A DNA stretch of 64,000 bases, taken from the NCBI RefSeq assembly GCF_001637225.1, contig NZ_LVJI01000018.1, forward strand, positions 250,418-314,417, in the 5' to 3' direction. Under the pieces are notes generated by a model. It worked only from the letters and a program-made list of their open reading frames with translations. It ran no database searches and was not told where the DNA came from. A program made the position numbers and the translations under genes. The stretch is from Paenibacillus antarcticus (GTDB lineage: Bacteria; Bacillota; Bacilli; Paenibacillales; Paenibacillaceae). Numbering within the stretch: position 1 is the first letter of the stretch; each line of letters begins with the position of its first letter. Below are positions 7,915-17,900 of the stretch, piece after piece.

Positions 7915-9270
7915 TTAAACTTGTTTCAGGAACTCCACAATCGTGAGAAGTCCTTTATCAAAGTTATCTAAATTGAAGTGTTCATTCGGTGCATGTAGGT
8001 TCTCATCGGGTAACCCAAAGCCCATCAATACGACTGGCACATGTAATAAGCGACCAAATGTTTCGACAATTGGGATAGAGCCCCCGTCTTTAGTAAACAC
8101 CGGACGAACACCATATACTTGATTAAATGCATCCGCTGCCTTCTGAAGCATAGGTGAAGATGTATCCATCGTAAACGGATTTCCCTTTTCACGTTGAACA
8201 ACCGATACTTTAGCTCCAACAGGGACATTCGCATGAATATGACGTTCAATTTTATTCAATATATCTTGTGGATCCTGATGCCCTACAAGACGACAGGTAA
8301 TCTTAGCATGTGCTTCTCTTGGAATTACAGTCTTTGATCCTTCACCTTGGAATCCACCATATACCCCGTTTAATTCAAGTGTTGGACGAGCTCCGGTTCT
8401 TTCAACGAAGGAGTATCCTTCCTCTCCGTAAAGCGTATCCAGACCCAAATCCTGCTGTAATTTCTTCTCATCGATCGCTTGTTTCACGAATTCCGCTCTC
8501 ATTTCAGGAGAAAGTTCAGGTACATCCGCATAGAACCCTTCAACACTCACTTGACCTTTATCATCGTGTAGTGTAGATAGTAGAGAAACAATCGCATGGA
8601 GTGCGTTAGGAACGCCTCCACCAAAAGTACCCGAATGAAGATCTGTATTCGCTGTCGTGATTTGAACATCTAGCGAGCAAAGTCCACGTAGTCCAACACA
8701 TATCGCTGGCTTACCTTTTTCAAGCAAAGACGTATCAGAGATTAAGACTACATCGGCTGACAATGCCTCACGATGTTCTTCTAAGAATGTAGGTAGGTTC
8801 GGGCTCGTTACTTCCTCTTCACCTTCGATACAGAATTTAATATTTACAGGAAGCTCCTTCTCTTGCTTCAGAAGCGCTTCAACGGCTTTAATATGTAGAA
8901 ATACTTGACCTTTATCATCCGTTGCTCCACGAGCATAGATCTTATCTTCACGAATAGTCGGTTCAAATGGAGGCGTCTCCCACAGATGAAGGGGGTCAAC
9001 TGGCTGTACATCATAATGTCCATATACGAGCACAGTAGGCTTACCTGGGGCGTGCAAATGATCCGCACACACAATAGGATGTCCTTTCGTTTGATGAACG
9101 GTTACGTTCTCTAAACCTGCCTTAGATAATGAATCCGCTAACCAATCAGCTGCACGTAATACATCTGACTTGTGTTCAGATAGTGCTGAGATACTCGGAA
9201 TGGATAACCATTCTTTTAACTCATTCAAATGTTGTTCTCTTAGATTTTCAAAATAGACTTTAAAATCCAT
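7915..9270 (-). CDS. M20 family metallopeptidase (dipeptidase)
   Basis: 451 residues, the usual length for the cytosolic M20 (CNDP/DapE-like) dipeptidases. Metal ligands can be seen in order: His of VYGHYDVQP (about 86), bridging Asp of GATDDKGQ (about 118), the catalytic and ligand Glu of EGEEEV (about 152-154), Asp of LISDTS (about 179) and a late His in LHAPNE (about 431). The lid domain lies about 200-315. It probably hydrolyses small peptides with two zinc ions; substrate unknown. It starts 28 nt after trmD, so it is likely co-transcribed, and sits between trmD and rplS, which are adjacent in B. subtilis. Confidence 0.92.
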   Translation of the reverse strand: MDFKVYFENLREQHLNELKEWLSIPSISALSEHKSDVLRAADWLADSLSKAGLENVTVHQTKGHPIVCADHLHAPGKPTVLVYGHYDVQPVDPLHLWETPPFEPTIREDKIYARGATDDKGQVFLHIKAVEALLKQEKELPVNIKFCIEGEEEVTSPNLPTFLEEHREALSADVVLISDTSLLEKGKPAICVGLRGLCSLDVQITTANTDLHSGTFGGGVPNALHAIVSLLSTLHDDKGQVSVEGFYADVPELSPEMRAEFVKQAIDEKKLQQDLGLDTLYGEEGYSFVERTGARPTLELNGVYGGFQGEGSKTVIPREAHAKITCRLVGHQDPQDILNKIERHIHANVPVGAKVSVVQREKGNPFTMDTSSPMLQKAADAFNQVYGVRPVFTKDGGSIPIVETFGRLLHVPVVLMGFGLPDENLHAPNEHFNLDNFDKGLLTIVEFLKQV

Positions 9271-9298
9271 CTTGTTCCTCCCCTTCCATTCTCATCTT

Positions 9299-10036
9299 CT
9301 ATTGCTCCTGGTTACGAAGTTCTCGTAGATACTTCTTATCTTGAACCGTAAGTTCAAGCTTATCCAATAGGTCTGGACGACGAGTAAACGTACGCTTCAG
9401 TGCTTGTTGTCTACGCCACACATCGATATTAGCATGATGACCGCTAAGCAGTATATCTGGTACTTTCCAACCTCGGAATTCAGCAGGTCGTGTATAATGC
9501 GGATACTCAAGTAGCCCCGTACTAAATGAATCTGTCACCGCTGACATCTGATTACCTAATACACCCGGCAATAACCTTACGACAGAATCAATAACAGTCA
9601 TTGCAGGTATCTCACCACCCGTAAGAACATAGTCCCCGACGGACAATTCGTCTGTGACTAGATGCTCACGAATTCGTTCATCATAACCTTCATAGTGTCC
9701 ACATATAAAGATGAGATGTTCTTCTTTGGATAATTCTTCGGCTTTTTTCTGTGTGAATGTTTCTCCCTGTGGACACATCAGTATCACACGTGGAGGATTG
9801 ATGCTAGATGTCTTGACATGTTCTACAGCAGCAAAAATAGGCTCCGGCTTCAACACCATACCACCGCCACCACCATAAGGCGTATCATCGACAGTGTGAT
9901 GTTTACTTAAAGAAAAGTCTCTGAAATTAATCGCATTCAAAGACACAATTCCCTTATCATTCGCCTTGCCTAAAATACTACTCTCGAACACCCCTGTGAA
10001 CATCTCAGGAAACAAGGTAAGCACATCTACCTTCAT
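9299..10036 (-). CDS. trmD: tRNA (guanine-N1)-methyltransferase TrmD
   Basis: Makes m1G37 in tRNAs to prevent frameshifting, using S-adenosylmethionine bound in a trefoil knot. 245 residues. [42 protein letters not shown] and the knot block [15 protein letters not shown] are diagnostic. The ATG follows the rimM stop with no gap (TAA-ATG), so translation is coupled. Confidence 0.97.
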   Translation of the reverse strand: MKVDVLTLFPEMFTGVFESSILGKANDKGIVSLNAINFRDFSLSKHHTVDDTPYGGGGGMVLKPEPIFAAVEHVKTSSINPPRVILMCPQGETFTQKKAEELSKEEHLIFICGHYEGYDERIREHLVTDELSVGDYVLTGGEIPAMTVIDSVVRLLPGVLGNQMSAVTDSFSTGLLEYPHYTRPAEFRGWKVPDILLSGHHANIDVWRRQQALKRTFTRRPDLLDKLELTVQDKKYLRELRNQEQ

Positions 10037-10561
10037 TTATAACAATCCTTCCATGAGGTAAATCTTAACCTTCTTGTTACTAACATCTACATCTAATACG
10101 ACATCATCAATCACCGGAATTAGAATGTCCGAACCTGAGACAGGTTTAACCACCCATATGTCATTTGCACCCGTGGACATAATTTCAGTAATAACACCAA
10201 GTGGCTTATCTTCATTATCATCCGTAAATACATTACATCCAATAATATCGTGATAATAATACTCGTTGTCGGGTAGTTCAACAAGATCATCCTGAGATAC
10301 TTTGAGCGTACTACCTTTATACTTCTCGACCTGATTAATATTCGTGAAGCCTTCTAATTTTACAATATAGGTATTCTTATGGAAACGTGCAGACTCTACA
10401 GTAATCCAAAATGACGGCGTTCCGTCTCCAGGAATCAAGTATAAACGCTTTCCTTTAGCAAAACGTTCTTCTGGAAAATCCGTAATCGCTAACACTTTAA
10501 TTTCACCCTTAATGCCGTGTGTATTCACCAATTTACCAACTGTTAATAATTGTTCCGACAT
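10037..10561 (-). CDS. rimM: ribosome maturation factor RimM
   Basis: 174 residues; binds S19 and helps mature the 30S head. N-terminal barrel (LLTVGKLVNTHGIKGEIKV, KGKRLYLI) then the PRC-barrel (LPDNEYYYHDIIGCNVF, GANDIWVV, ILIPVIDDVVLDVDV). GGAGG before the ATG. Directly followed by trmD. A terminator upstream (10637-10665) partly separates it from khpA. Confidence 0.96.
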   Translation of the reverse strand: MSEQLLTVGKLVNTHGIKGEIKVLAITDFPEERFAKGKRLYLIPGDGTPSFWITVESARFHKNTYIVKLEGFTNINQVEKYKGSTLKVSQDDLVELPDNEYYYHDIIGCNVFTDDNEDKPLGVITEIMSTGANDIWVVKPVSGSDILIPVIDDVVLDVDVSNKKVKIYLMEGLL

Positions 10562-10636
10562 ATTCTCCTCCTAAAAAAGCGCTTATTCGCGCAAAATACT
10601 TTTGTCCATGCAAGTATTATGTCTTCAGCATGTACG

Positions 10637-10665
10637 AAAAAGGGCTAGGAAATTCATCCTAACCC
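10637..10665 (-). terminator. terminator or attenuator between khpA and rimM
   Basis: Minus strand GGGTTAGGA pairs with TTCCTAGCCC around a short loop, then five T. It lies 15 nt beyond the khpA stop and probably lowers transcription into rimM-trmD. Confidence 0.75.
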
Positions 10666-10679
10666 ACTTTCGTAAATCT

Positions 10680-10910
10680 TTAAGATATAATATCCACGGT
10701 TACTCGTTTGTCCATTTTGACTGCTGCAGATGTGACAACCGTGCGTAATGCTTTGGCGATCCTACCCTGTTTACCAATAACCTTGCCCACATCATCAGGA
10801 TGAATGGACAGTTCATAGACAACAAGATGATCCTTCTCCACCGTCTTCACGGTCACATCTTCAGGATGATCCACCAAAGCCTTAGCAATAACACTAACTA
10901 ATTCTTCCAT
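10680..10910 (-). CDS. khpA: KH-domain RNA-binding protein KhpA (YlqC)
   Basis: 76 residues forming one KH domain; the GxxG loop is GKQG in DVGKVIGKQGRIAKALRTVV. Known in Firmicutes as the partner of KhpB/Jag in RNA binding and cell-division control. Lies 22 nt after rpsP, in the standard place. Confidence 0.93.
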   Translation of the reverse strand: MEELVSVIAKALVDHPEDVTVKTVEKDHLVVYELSIHPDDVGKVIGKQGRIAKALRTVVTSAAVKMDKRVTVDIIS

Positions 10911-10932
10911 AGATACCCCTCACCATCAGTCA

Positions 10933-11205
10933 TTATTTCTGTAACTTAAGTTCATGGAATTTCTTCATAACGCCTGCTTTACTAAGCAAGTTACGAACTG
11001 TATCGGATGCTTGTGCACCTGTTTGAAGCCATGCCAAAGCTTTATCTTCATCAATTTTAACTACTGCCGGTGATTCAATCGGATTGTAGTAACCAATTTC
11101 TTCGATAAAACGACCATCACGCGGGGAACGGGAATCCGAAACCACGATACGGTAGAACGGCGCTTTATGGGCACCAATGCGTTTAAGACGAATACGTACT
11201 GCCAC
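10933..11205 (-). CDS. rpsP: 30S ribosomal protein S16
   Basis: 90 residues from a GTG at 11205 ([23 protein letters not shown]). AAGGAGGTG stands 6 nt before this GTG; the frame is open six codons further but those codons are the ribosome site. [17 protein letters not shown] is the conserved S16 block. Confidence 0.96.
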   Translation of the reverse strand: MAVRIRLKRIGAHKAPFYRIVVSDSRSPRDGRFIEEIGYYNPIESPAVVKIDEDKALAWLQTGAQASDTVRNLLSKAGVMKKFHELKLQK

Positions 11206-11246
11206 AAAATTCACCTCCTTCAATAAATAATAGTAGTATTAGTATT

Positions 11247-12629
11247 TTAACGGAAAGGAAACTTCATGCCGCCTTTTCCTGCTAATCCTTTAAGCTGTTT
11301 CATTGCTTTTCCTTTAGGACCTTTAGGTCCCATCATATCTGAGAATTGTTTCATCATCCGACGCATTTCGTCAAACTGTTTGATGAGACGGTTCACTTCG
11401 GCAATATTTGTTCCACTGCCTGTTGCAATCCGCTTGCGTCGTTTGTGGTCAATCATCTCAGGATGTTGCTTTTCTTGCTTCGTCATGGAGTAGACAATGG
11501 CTTCAATACGACCCATTTGCTTATCGTCCACTTTAAGATCTTTCGCTTGTTTCATCTTTCCCATACCAGGAATCATGTCCATAATCTGATCAAGCGGTCC
11601 AAGCTTCTTCACTTGATCCATTTGCTCCAGGAAATCGTCGAACGTAAACTCTGCATTACGCATCTTACGTTCCATTTCTTTCGCTTTCTCGACATCGATA
11701 TTGGACTGTGCCTTCTCGATCAGAGAGAGCATATCGCCCATCCCTAGAATTCTTGAAGCCATCCGTTCTGGATGGAAAGGCTCCAAAGCATCGATCTTCT
11801 CACCAAGCGCAGCAAATTTAATCGGGCAACCCGTTACTGCTTTGACTGAAAGTGCGGCACCACCTCGTGTGTCACCATCTAACTTGGTGAGTACAACACC
11901 AGTGAGTGTAAGCTGTGTATTGAAGTTGTCAGCAACATTGACTGCATCTTGCCCTGTCATAGCATCAACTACAAGCAATACTTCATCCGGATTAACTTCC
12001 GTATGAATCTGACGTAATTCCTCCATCAGCTCTTCATCAATATGAAGACGACCAGCGGTATCTACAATCAGGTAATCATTTCCGTTATCCTTAGCATGCT
12101 GCAAACCTTGCTTAGCAATTTCAACCGGACTAACCTTGTCCCCAAGTGAGAACACAGGAACTTTAATCTGTTCTCCCAACACTTCCAACTGCTTAATCGC
12201 AGCAGGACGATAAATATCCGCAGCGACAAGTAACGGACGACTATTCTGCTTCTGAAGCAGTTTAGCTAATTTGGCAGACGTTGTTGTCTTACCGGCACCT
12301 TGAAGACCGACCATCATAATAACAGTAGGACCTTTATTGGCCTTGGCAAGCTTAGCCTGACTTCCACCCATAAGCTCAGTCAATTCCTTATTGACGATGT
12401 CAATAATAATCATGCCTGGAGTGAAGCTGTCCATTACTTCTTTCCCAATAGACTTCTCTTTAACTTTGGCAACGAATTCCTTGACTACTTTGAAATTAAC
12501 GTCCGCTTCCAATAGGGCAAGACGCACTTCACGCATCGCTTCGTTTACATCGTCCTCAGATACTTTACCTTTACCACGAAGTTTACTAAATACGTTCTGC
12601 AACCTGCCTGTTAATCCTTCAAATGCCAT
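11247..12629 (-). CDS. ffh: signal recognition particle protein Ffh
   Basis: 460 residues. N domain, then the GTPase domain with G1 GLQGAGKTT (about 107), DTAGR (about 190) and TKLDGDTRGG (about 247), then the Met-rich M domain (about 300-450) that binds the signal sequence and 4.5S/6S-like SRP RNA. The C-terminal tail is basic and Gly-rich. Follows ylxM by 20 nt. The SRP receptor ftsY lies about 1.3 kb upstream. Confidence 0.97.
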   Translation of the reverse strand: MAFEGLTGRLQNVFSKLRGKGKVSEDDVNEAMREVRLALLEADVNFKVVKEFVAKVKEKSIGKEVMDSFTPGMIIIDIVNKELTELMGGSQAKLAKANKGPTVIMMVGLQGAGKTTTSAKLAKLLQKQNSRPLLVAADIYRPAAIKQLEVLGEQIKVPVFSLGDKVSPVEIAKQGLQHAKDNGNDYLIVDTAGRLHIDEELMEELRQIHTEVNPDEVLLVVDAMTGQDAVNVADNFNTQLTLTGVVLTKLDGDTRGGAALSVKAVTGCPIKFAALGEKIDALEPFHPERMASRILGMGDMLSLIEKAQSNIDVEKAKEMERKMRNAEFTFDDFLEQMDQVKKLGPLDQIMDMIPGMGKMKQAKDLKVDDKQMGRIEAIVYSMTKQEKQHPEMIDHKRRKRIATGSGTNIAEVNRLIKQFDEMRRMMKQFSDMMGPKGPKGKAMKQLKGLAGKGGMKFPFR

Positions 12630-12649
12630 TCGTTGCCACCCCCCTGCTA

Positions 12650-13006
12650 CTATTCATATACCTGCAAACGATCTAATATTGAGATCAGCTTTTCCTTATC
12701 TTCTGTTGAAACATCTACTGTCGTAAGTTCATGTCTTAATTGCTCTATTTCGTGGTTACGTCGTTCATACTTTTGTAAAAGACTCAATTTCTCTTCATAC
12801 ATAGCAAGTACTTGTTCCGCACGTTTAATGTGTTCATAGACAGCTTGCCGACTGATTTCGAATTCTGCGGCAATTTCCCCAAGGGAAAAATCATCATGAA
12901 AATAATATTTAAGGAATGTCTGCTGCTTCTCAGTTAGCAGGTGTTCATAGAAATCAAACAACCGATTAATTCGATTTGTTTTCTCTAACCTATCATCCTG
13001 ACTCAT
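12650..13006 (-). CDS. ylxM: YlxM/p13-family HTH protein
   Basis: 118 residues. Start set at the ATG at 13006 (MSQDDRLEKTNRIN), 6 nt after AGGGAGTG. Residues 20-75 read TEKQQTFLKYYFHDDFSLGEIAAEFEISRQAVYEHIKRAE, a sigma-70-region-4-like helix-turn-helix. A coiled coil follows. YlxM stimulates or modulates SRP in Firmicutes. Always next to ffh, as here. Confidence 0.93.
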   Translation of the reverse strand: MSQDDRLEKTNRINRLFDFYEHLLTEKQQTFLKYYFHDDFSLGEIAAEFEISRQAVYEHIKRAEQVLAMYEEKLSLLQKYERRNHEIEQLRHELTTVDVSTEDKEKLISILDRLQVYE

Positions 13007-13148
13007 TAAGGGCACTCCCTTCGTCAAGGAAAAACACTTTACACTCAACAAAACTAATATTACATAAAATAAAGAGAGATGTCAAGCAAATATCCTTGTC
13101 ATCTCCCTTGGGTAATTTTCCTAGCTTTAATTCGTGATTCTACATTCA

Positions 13149-13793
13149 TTAATTAGGTAGCAAATAAAGAAAAACGGAGAAGAAATGGAGTACACTACCT
13201 GCCAATACGAACAAATGCCATATGGCGTGATGGTAAGGAAACCCTCTCCAGACGTAGAATACTGTTCCAAGTGTGTACATGATTCCACCAAGTGCAAGAA
13301 GCAGCATGCCTCCGTCTGGTACAACCGCCGTTAATGGAACCCAAGCAATCACAATCATCCAGCCCATTATAATATAGAAGATCGTGGACATAAATAGAAA
13401 TCTTTTCACAAAATAAGCTTTAAAGACACAACCTAAAATAGCAAAACCCCAAACAACACCGAATAAAGACCAGCCAAGAGGTCCACGAATAGCAACCAGT
13501 AAAAAGGGAGTATAGGAACCCGCTATATAAAGATAAATAGATGAATGGTCAAAGAATTCGAATAGATCCTTTGTTTTGCCTTCCTTGAAACTATGAACCA
13601 ATGTGGAATTTAGATATAAAATAAGCATCGTCGTTCCATAGATTGTAAAGCTTACAATATGCCACGGAGTTCCTTTGATAGTAGCAAACACGATGAGTAA
13701 TACAAGGGCCGCCACACTAAGAACTGCTCCAATACCATGAGTAATCGCATTTGCCACTTCCTCACGACGGGTGTAGATGTGCGTATTCGCCAT
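13149..13793 (-). CDS. hemolysin III family (PAQR/YqfA-type) membrane protein
   Basis: 214 residues with seven membrane segments. Start set at ATG 13793 (MANTHIYTRREE) 9 nt after AAAGGAC. PAQR signatures are present: EEVANAITHGIGA near the N-terminus, STLVHSF, FEFFDHSSIYLYIAGSYTPF (the metal-site Asp-His region), and the late FPYHHAIWHLFVLAGS. In the PAQR family the His residues bind a metal; bacterial members have uncertain roles despite the 'hemolysin' name. It sits between ftsY and ylxM, an insertion relative to B. subtilis. Confidence 0.9.
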   Translation of the reverse strand: MANTHIYTRREEVANAITHGIGAVLSVAALVLLIVFATIKGTPWHIVSFTIYGTTMLILYLNSTLVHSFKEGKTKDLFEFFDHSSIYLYIAGSYTPFLLVAIRGPLGWSLFGVVWGFAILGCVFKAYFVKRFLFMSTIFYIIMGWMIVIAWVPLTAVVPDGGMLLLALGGIMYTLGTVFYVWRGFPYHHAIWHLFVLAGSVLHFFSVFLYLLPN

Positions 13794-13880
13794 ATTTAAA
13801 AGTCCTTTCAATTTAAAACTTCTTGTTCCACATTATACACCTCTTAAATTAAGAAGTAACGTATCAAACTTTGTATATTT

Positions 13881-13919
13881 AAAAAAGGCATCTGCAGAAC
13901 TGAGCCTCTGCAGATGCCT
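13881..13919 (-). terminator. terminator of the smc-ftsY unit
   Basis: Perfect 13-nt stem, AGGCATCTGCAGA (13886-13898) against its complement at 13907-13919, 8-nt loop, then six T on the minus strand. It lies 16 nt beyond the ftsY stop. Confidence 0.9.
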
Positions 13920-13934
13920 AACCATGAAATAAGA

Positions 13935-14945
13935 CTACTCCTCTGAAATGGAGGTTTCTTCTGCATCCTCTTCTTCTTGAATCAACCCTGCGAATAATGC
14001 ATGAACGAATTGCTCTGAATCAAAAGGCTGTAAGTCATCCAATTTCTCACCCAGACCTACTAATTTCACCGGAATGTTCATTTCCTGACGAATAGCCACA
14101 ACAATTCCACCTTTGGCTGTTCCATCTAACTTCGTAAGAACAAGACCTGTCACGCCACTCTTTTCTCCAAAGAGCTTAGCTTGACTTAAGGCATTCTGTC
14201 CTGTTGTAGCATCCAATACCATCAACACTTCATGCGGTGCACCTGGAATTTCACGTTGAATAACACGGAATATCTTGTTCAGCTCTTCCATCAAATTGGA
14301 TTTATTCTGTAAGCGTCCCGCTGTATCACAGATAAGAACATCCACTTGACGTTGTTTCGCTGCTTGAACAGCATCAAACATGACAGCTGCCGGATCTGAA
14401 CCTGCCTGCTGTTTAATCACTTCTACTCCAGCGCGTTGTCCCCACACTTCAAGTTGCTCGATTGCTCCCGCGCGGAATGTATCTCCAGCTGCTAATAGCA
14501 CCTTTTTACCTTCTTGTTTAAATCGGTGTGCCATTTTACCAATCGTAGTTGTTTTCCCTACGCCGTTTACACCTACAAATAGAATAACGGTTATACCATC
14601 CTCATTCATATTTAGGGAGTTATCATCATCACCACGTAGTAACCCCATCAATTTTTGTGACAAAATCGGCTGTAACTCCAAAGCATTCTCAATTTTCTGC
14701 TTCTTCACTTCAACTCGCAATTCCTCAATTAAGGTCATAACCGTGTTAACTCCAACGTCTGCACCGATCAGAATTTCTTCCAGTTCTTCATAGAACTCTT
14801 CATCTATTTTCTTACGACGAATCATAAGATCAGAGACTTTCTCTACAAGTCCCTTACGTGTTTTCTCTAGACCATCACGAAATTGCTTCGTGACAGCTTC
14901 TGTTTTACTCGAAATACTTTCTTTCAGCTTTTTAAAGAAACTCAT
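13935..14945 (-). CDS. ftsY: signal recognition particle receptor FtsY
   Basis: 336 residues from the ATG at 14945 (MSFFKKLKESISSK), which has GGAGG 6 nt before it; nine codons upstream in frame lack a ribosome site. NG domain: G1 GVNGVGKTTTIGKMA (about 121), DTAGRLQNKSNLM, TKLDGTAKGG. The acidic A-domain is very short, as usual in Gram-positives. The C-terminus is acidic (EEEDAEETSISEE). GTP-dependent partner of Ffh at the membrane; 52 nt after smc. Confidence 0.96.
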   Translation of the reverse strand: MSFFKKLKESISSKTEAVTKQFRDGLEKTRKGLVEKVSDLMIRRKKIDEEFYEELEEILIGADVGVNTVMTLIEELRVEVKKQKIENALELQPILSQKLMGLLRGDDDNSLNMNEDGITVILFVGVNGVGKTTTIGKMAHRFKQEGKKVLLAAGDTFRAGAIEQLEVWGQRAGVEVIKQQAGSDPAAVMFDAVQAAKQRQVDVLICDTAGRLQNKSNLMEELNKIFRVIQREIPGAPHEVLMVLDATTGQNALSQAKLFGEKSGVTGLVLTKLDGTAKGGIVVAIRQEMNIPVKLVGLGEKLDDLQPFDSEQFVHALFAGLIQEEEDAEETSISEE

Positions 14946-14997
14946 ATGCTTCCTCCATCTCTTTATCTTCAATACAAACTATCTAGTATGTTGTATG

Positions 14998-17900
14998 TTA
15001 AGCAATTTCCGCTTCTTCATTCTCCAACTTAACTGAAACTAACTTAGATACGCCGCCCTCTTCCATGGTAACTCCATAAAGCACATCCGCTTCTTCCATC
15101 GTTCCTTTACGGTGAGTAACGACAATGAACTGCGTCTGTTCAGAGAATTCACGTAGATATTGAGCAAACCGAACGACATTAGCTTCATCAAGCGCAGCTT
15201 CTACTTCATCCAACACGCAGAATGGTACCGGCTTTACTTGCAGAATAGCAAATAAGAGCGCCATGGCGGTCAAAGCACGTTCCCCGCCAGAAAGAAGTTG
15301 TAGATTCTGTAGCTTTTTGCCTGGTGGTTGAGCAACGATATCAATTCCTGTATCCAACATATTATCAGGGTCAATGAGAACGAGATCTGCTCTACCTCCC
15401 CCGAATAACTTCATAAATACAGTCCCAAACTCGCGACGAATAGCATCAAAGGTCGTTTTGAATCGCTTTGACATTTCGTCATCCATTTCACGGATAACTT
15501 CATAAAGTGTCGTCTTAGCACCAATTAGATCTTCCTTCTGTTCATTCAAGAATTGGTAGCGCTCGTTGACTCGTTGGTATTCCTCAATCGCACCAAGGTT
15601 TACTTCACCCAGCGCTGATATGCTACGTTTCAGTTCCCTAACCTCGTTCTGAACCGCAAGCACATCTTCAGGAATTGGATACCGCTGTTTGGCCAATTCG
15701 TAACTAAGCTCATAATCTTCACTCAGTTTCTTGAGGATATTGTCCAGTTCAACGTCCAGTCGATTCACACCAATCTCGGTCTGACGAAGTTGTTCATCTA
15801 CGGTACGAAGCTGAGTCCGTTGCTCCTTGGTTTCGTTCTCCTGTAGTTCCAGCTTCTTAGACAGTTGCATACGTGTTGCTCTCTTGAAATCAAGTTGTTG
15901 AGAAGACTCTTCCTTCTTCAGCTTGTACTGGTTCAAATTATCAATTTGCCCAAGCGCTTCGTTAGCATTCGTAAGTAGATCGGCTTCAATGGAAGCTAAC
16001 AAGTTCTTCGTCTGACGCAAATCCCGATCCTGTGAATTGAAATCAGTCTGCAATCGACGGAGTTGCTCTTCGAGAGAGAAACATTCCTGATCCAACTTAC
16101 CTTCTTTTACTTTCAGCTGTGTTAACTGATTGAGGAGTTCGTCTTTTGCTGATTCACTCGCTTTACGAGAAAATTCAGCTGCTTGAAGTGCCATATGCGA
16201 AGATTTCTCTTGTTCTTCTAATTCAGCCAACTTCTTCACAGCATGTTCCCGACTAAGTTCAAGTCCTTTGTTCTCTTCTGTAAATCCATTCTTCTCTTGA
16301 CCCGTCATTTCAACCTGTTCCAACACATGTCGTAATTCGTGTTGAAGCTGCTTCAAATCTCCTGCAGCTTGTTGCTCTTCAATCCGTTTATCGTCACCTG
16401 CTTGTCGAAGTTCATCAAGCTTCGTCTGAGTCTGTGTGAGTTGTGTCTTGAGTTGTTTAATACTCTCTTGAAGTTTTATCAACTGTTTCTCCGTGTCCAC
16501 AATCTCTTGATCCAAGACATCCAGTTGACGTTTGCGGCTAAGTAAACTGTTATTTTTCTTATGTTGACTACCACCGGTCATTGAACCGCCCGCATTAACG
16601 ATATCACCTTCAAGTGTGACTACGCGATATCTATATTGGCATTTGGAGGCTATTTTATTGGCGTCTTCTAACGATTCCGCAATAATAACATTGCCCAGTA
16701 GACTTCCAATTACAGGAGCATAGGTTGCATTGTACTGCACTAATTCCGCTCCTATACCTACAAATCCGCTAGCCCCTTCAATGACAGAACGATCACTTGA
16801 CGAGATATTTCTTGCCCGCATAACATCCAAAGGCAAGAAAGTTGCTCGTCCAAGTTGACGTTGTTTAAGAAAAGCAATGGCTTGACGAGACACAGATTCA
16901 TTATCCATAACAATATGCTGTAGCGATGCACCCATGGCCGTCTCCATAGCTAATTCTAACTTCTCCGGTACGGTAATAAGTTCCGCTACAGCTCCGTGTA
17001 CACCACTTAGCACAGATTTACGGGAAGCTTTGAGCACTTCTTTAACACCCAACATAAATCCATCGAAATCGTCTTGCATTTCCTTCATCGTATCACGCCG
17101 GGAAGTTAGTGCTTCACGTTTTTGTTCCCATTTACGAAGGGTACCTTGACTTTCTTCTAACAGTTTCTGCACGGATTGATACCGTTCACTCTCGGTAATA
17201 TATCCTCCACGCAATTCTCTGATTTCATTAGCAAAATTCTCAATAGAAGTATCCAAAGAATGCTTTCGCTGTAACAACTCTTCTTTCTGACTTTCCCATT
17301 TACCTGTCTCTTCTTCAGCACGGTTCATTCGACGAGACAGTGTTTCCTTCTGCTGATCTGCATAACGGATTTCATTACGAGCCTGCGCCATTTCATTCAT
17401 AAGTTCAAGAAGAGAGCTCTTCAGGGTTTCTTCCTGTTGCTGGCTAATGCCACCCGTGACGCCAACCAACTTCGCTTCTTCTCCAGATAAATGATGACGT
17501 AACTCCTTAAGTTCTTCCTGTAATGCCTCGAGCTTATTCTTTGTAAGGGACAATTCGGTCTTTCGATCCTCGACCCGCTCATCTCCTGTATTTAACGTCG
17601 CAGCTAACTGCTCTTTGTGCCCCTCAAGATTTCGCTTCCGTTCCCTGAGTACTTCACCATAACCTTCACTCTTCTCATAAGCTTCGCTATACTGAAGCAA
17701 TTCATCTTGTAACAACTCTACATCTTGTTCCAGCTTACGAAGTATAGATCGATCGCTTTCAAGCATCGCATCATGAGCAGATACAACAGTAGATAGTTCA
17801 AGTTGTTGCTCCTGTAAACCAGCAAGCTTACGTGTAGCTTCAGTCCAGTGTGTATGAATTTGTTCTATTTGATGAACATACATTGAAATCTCTTTACTTT

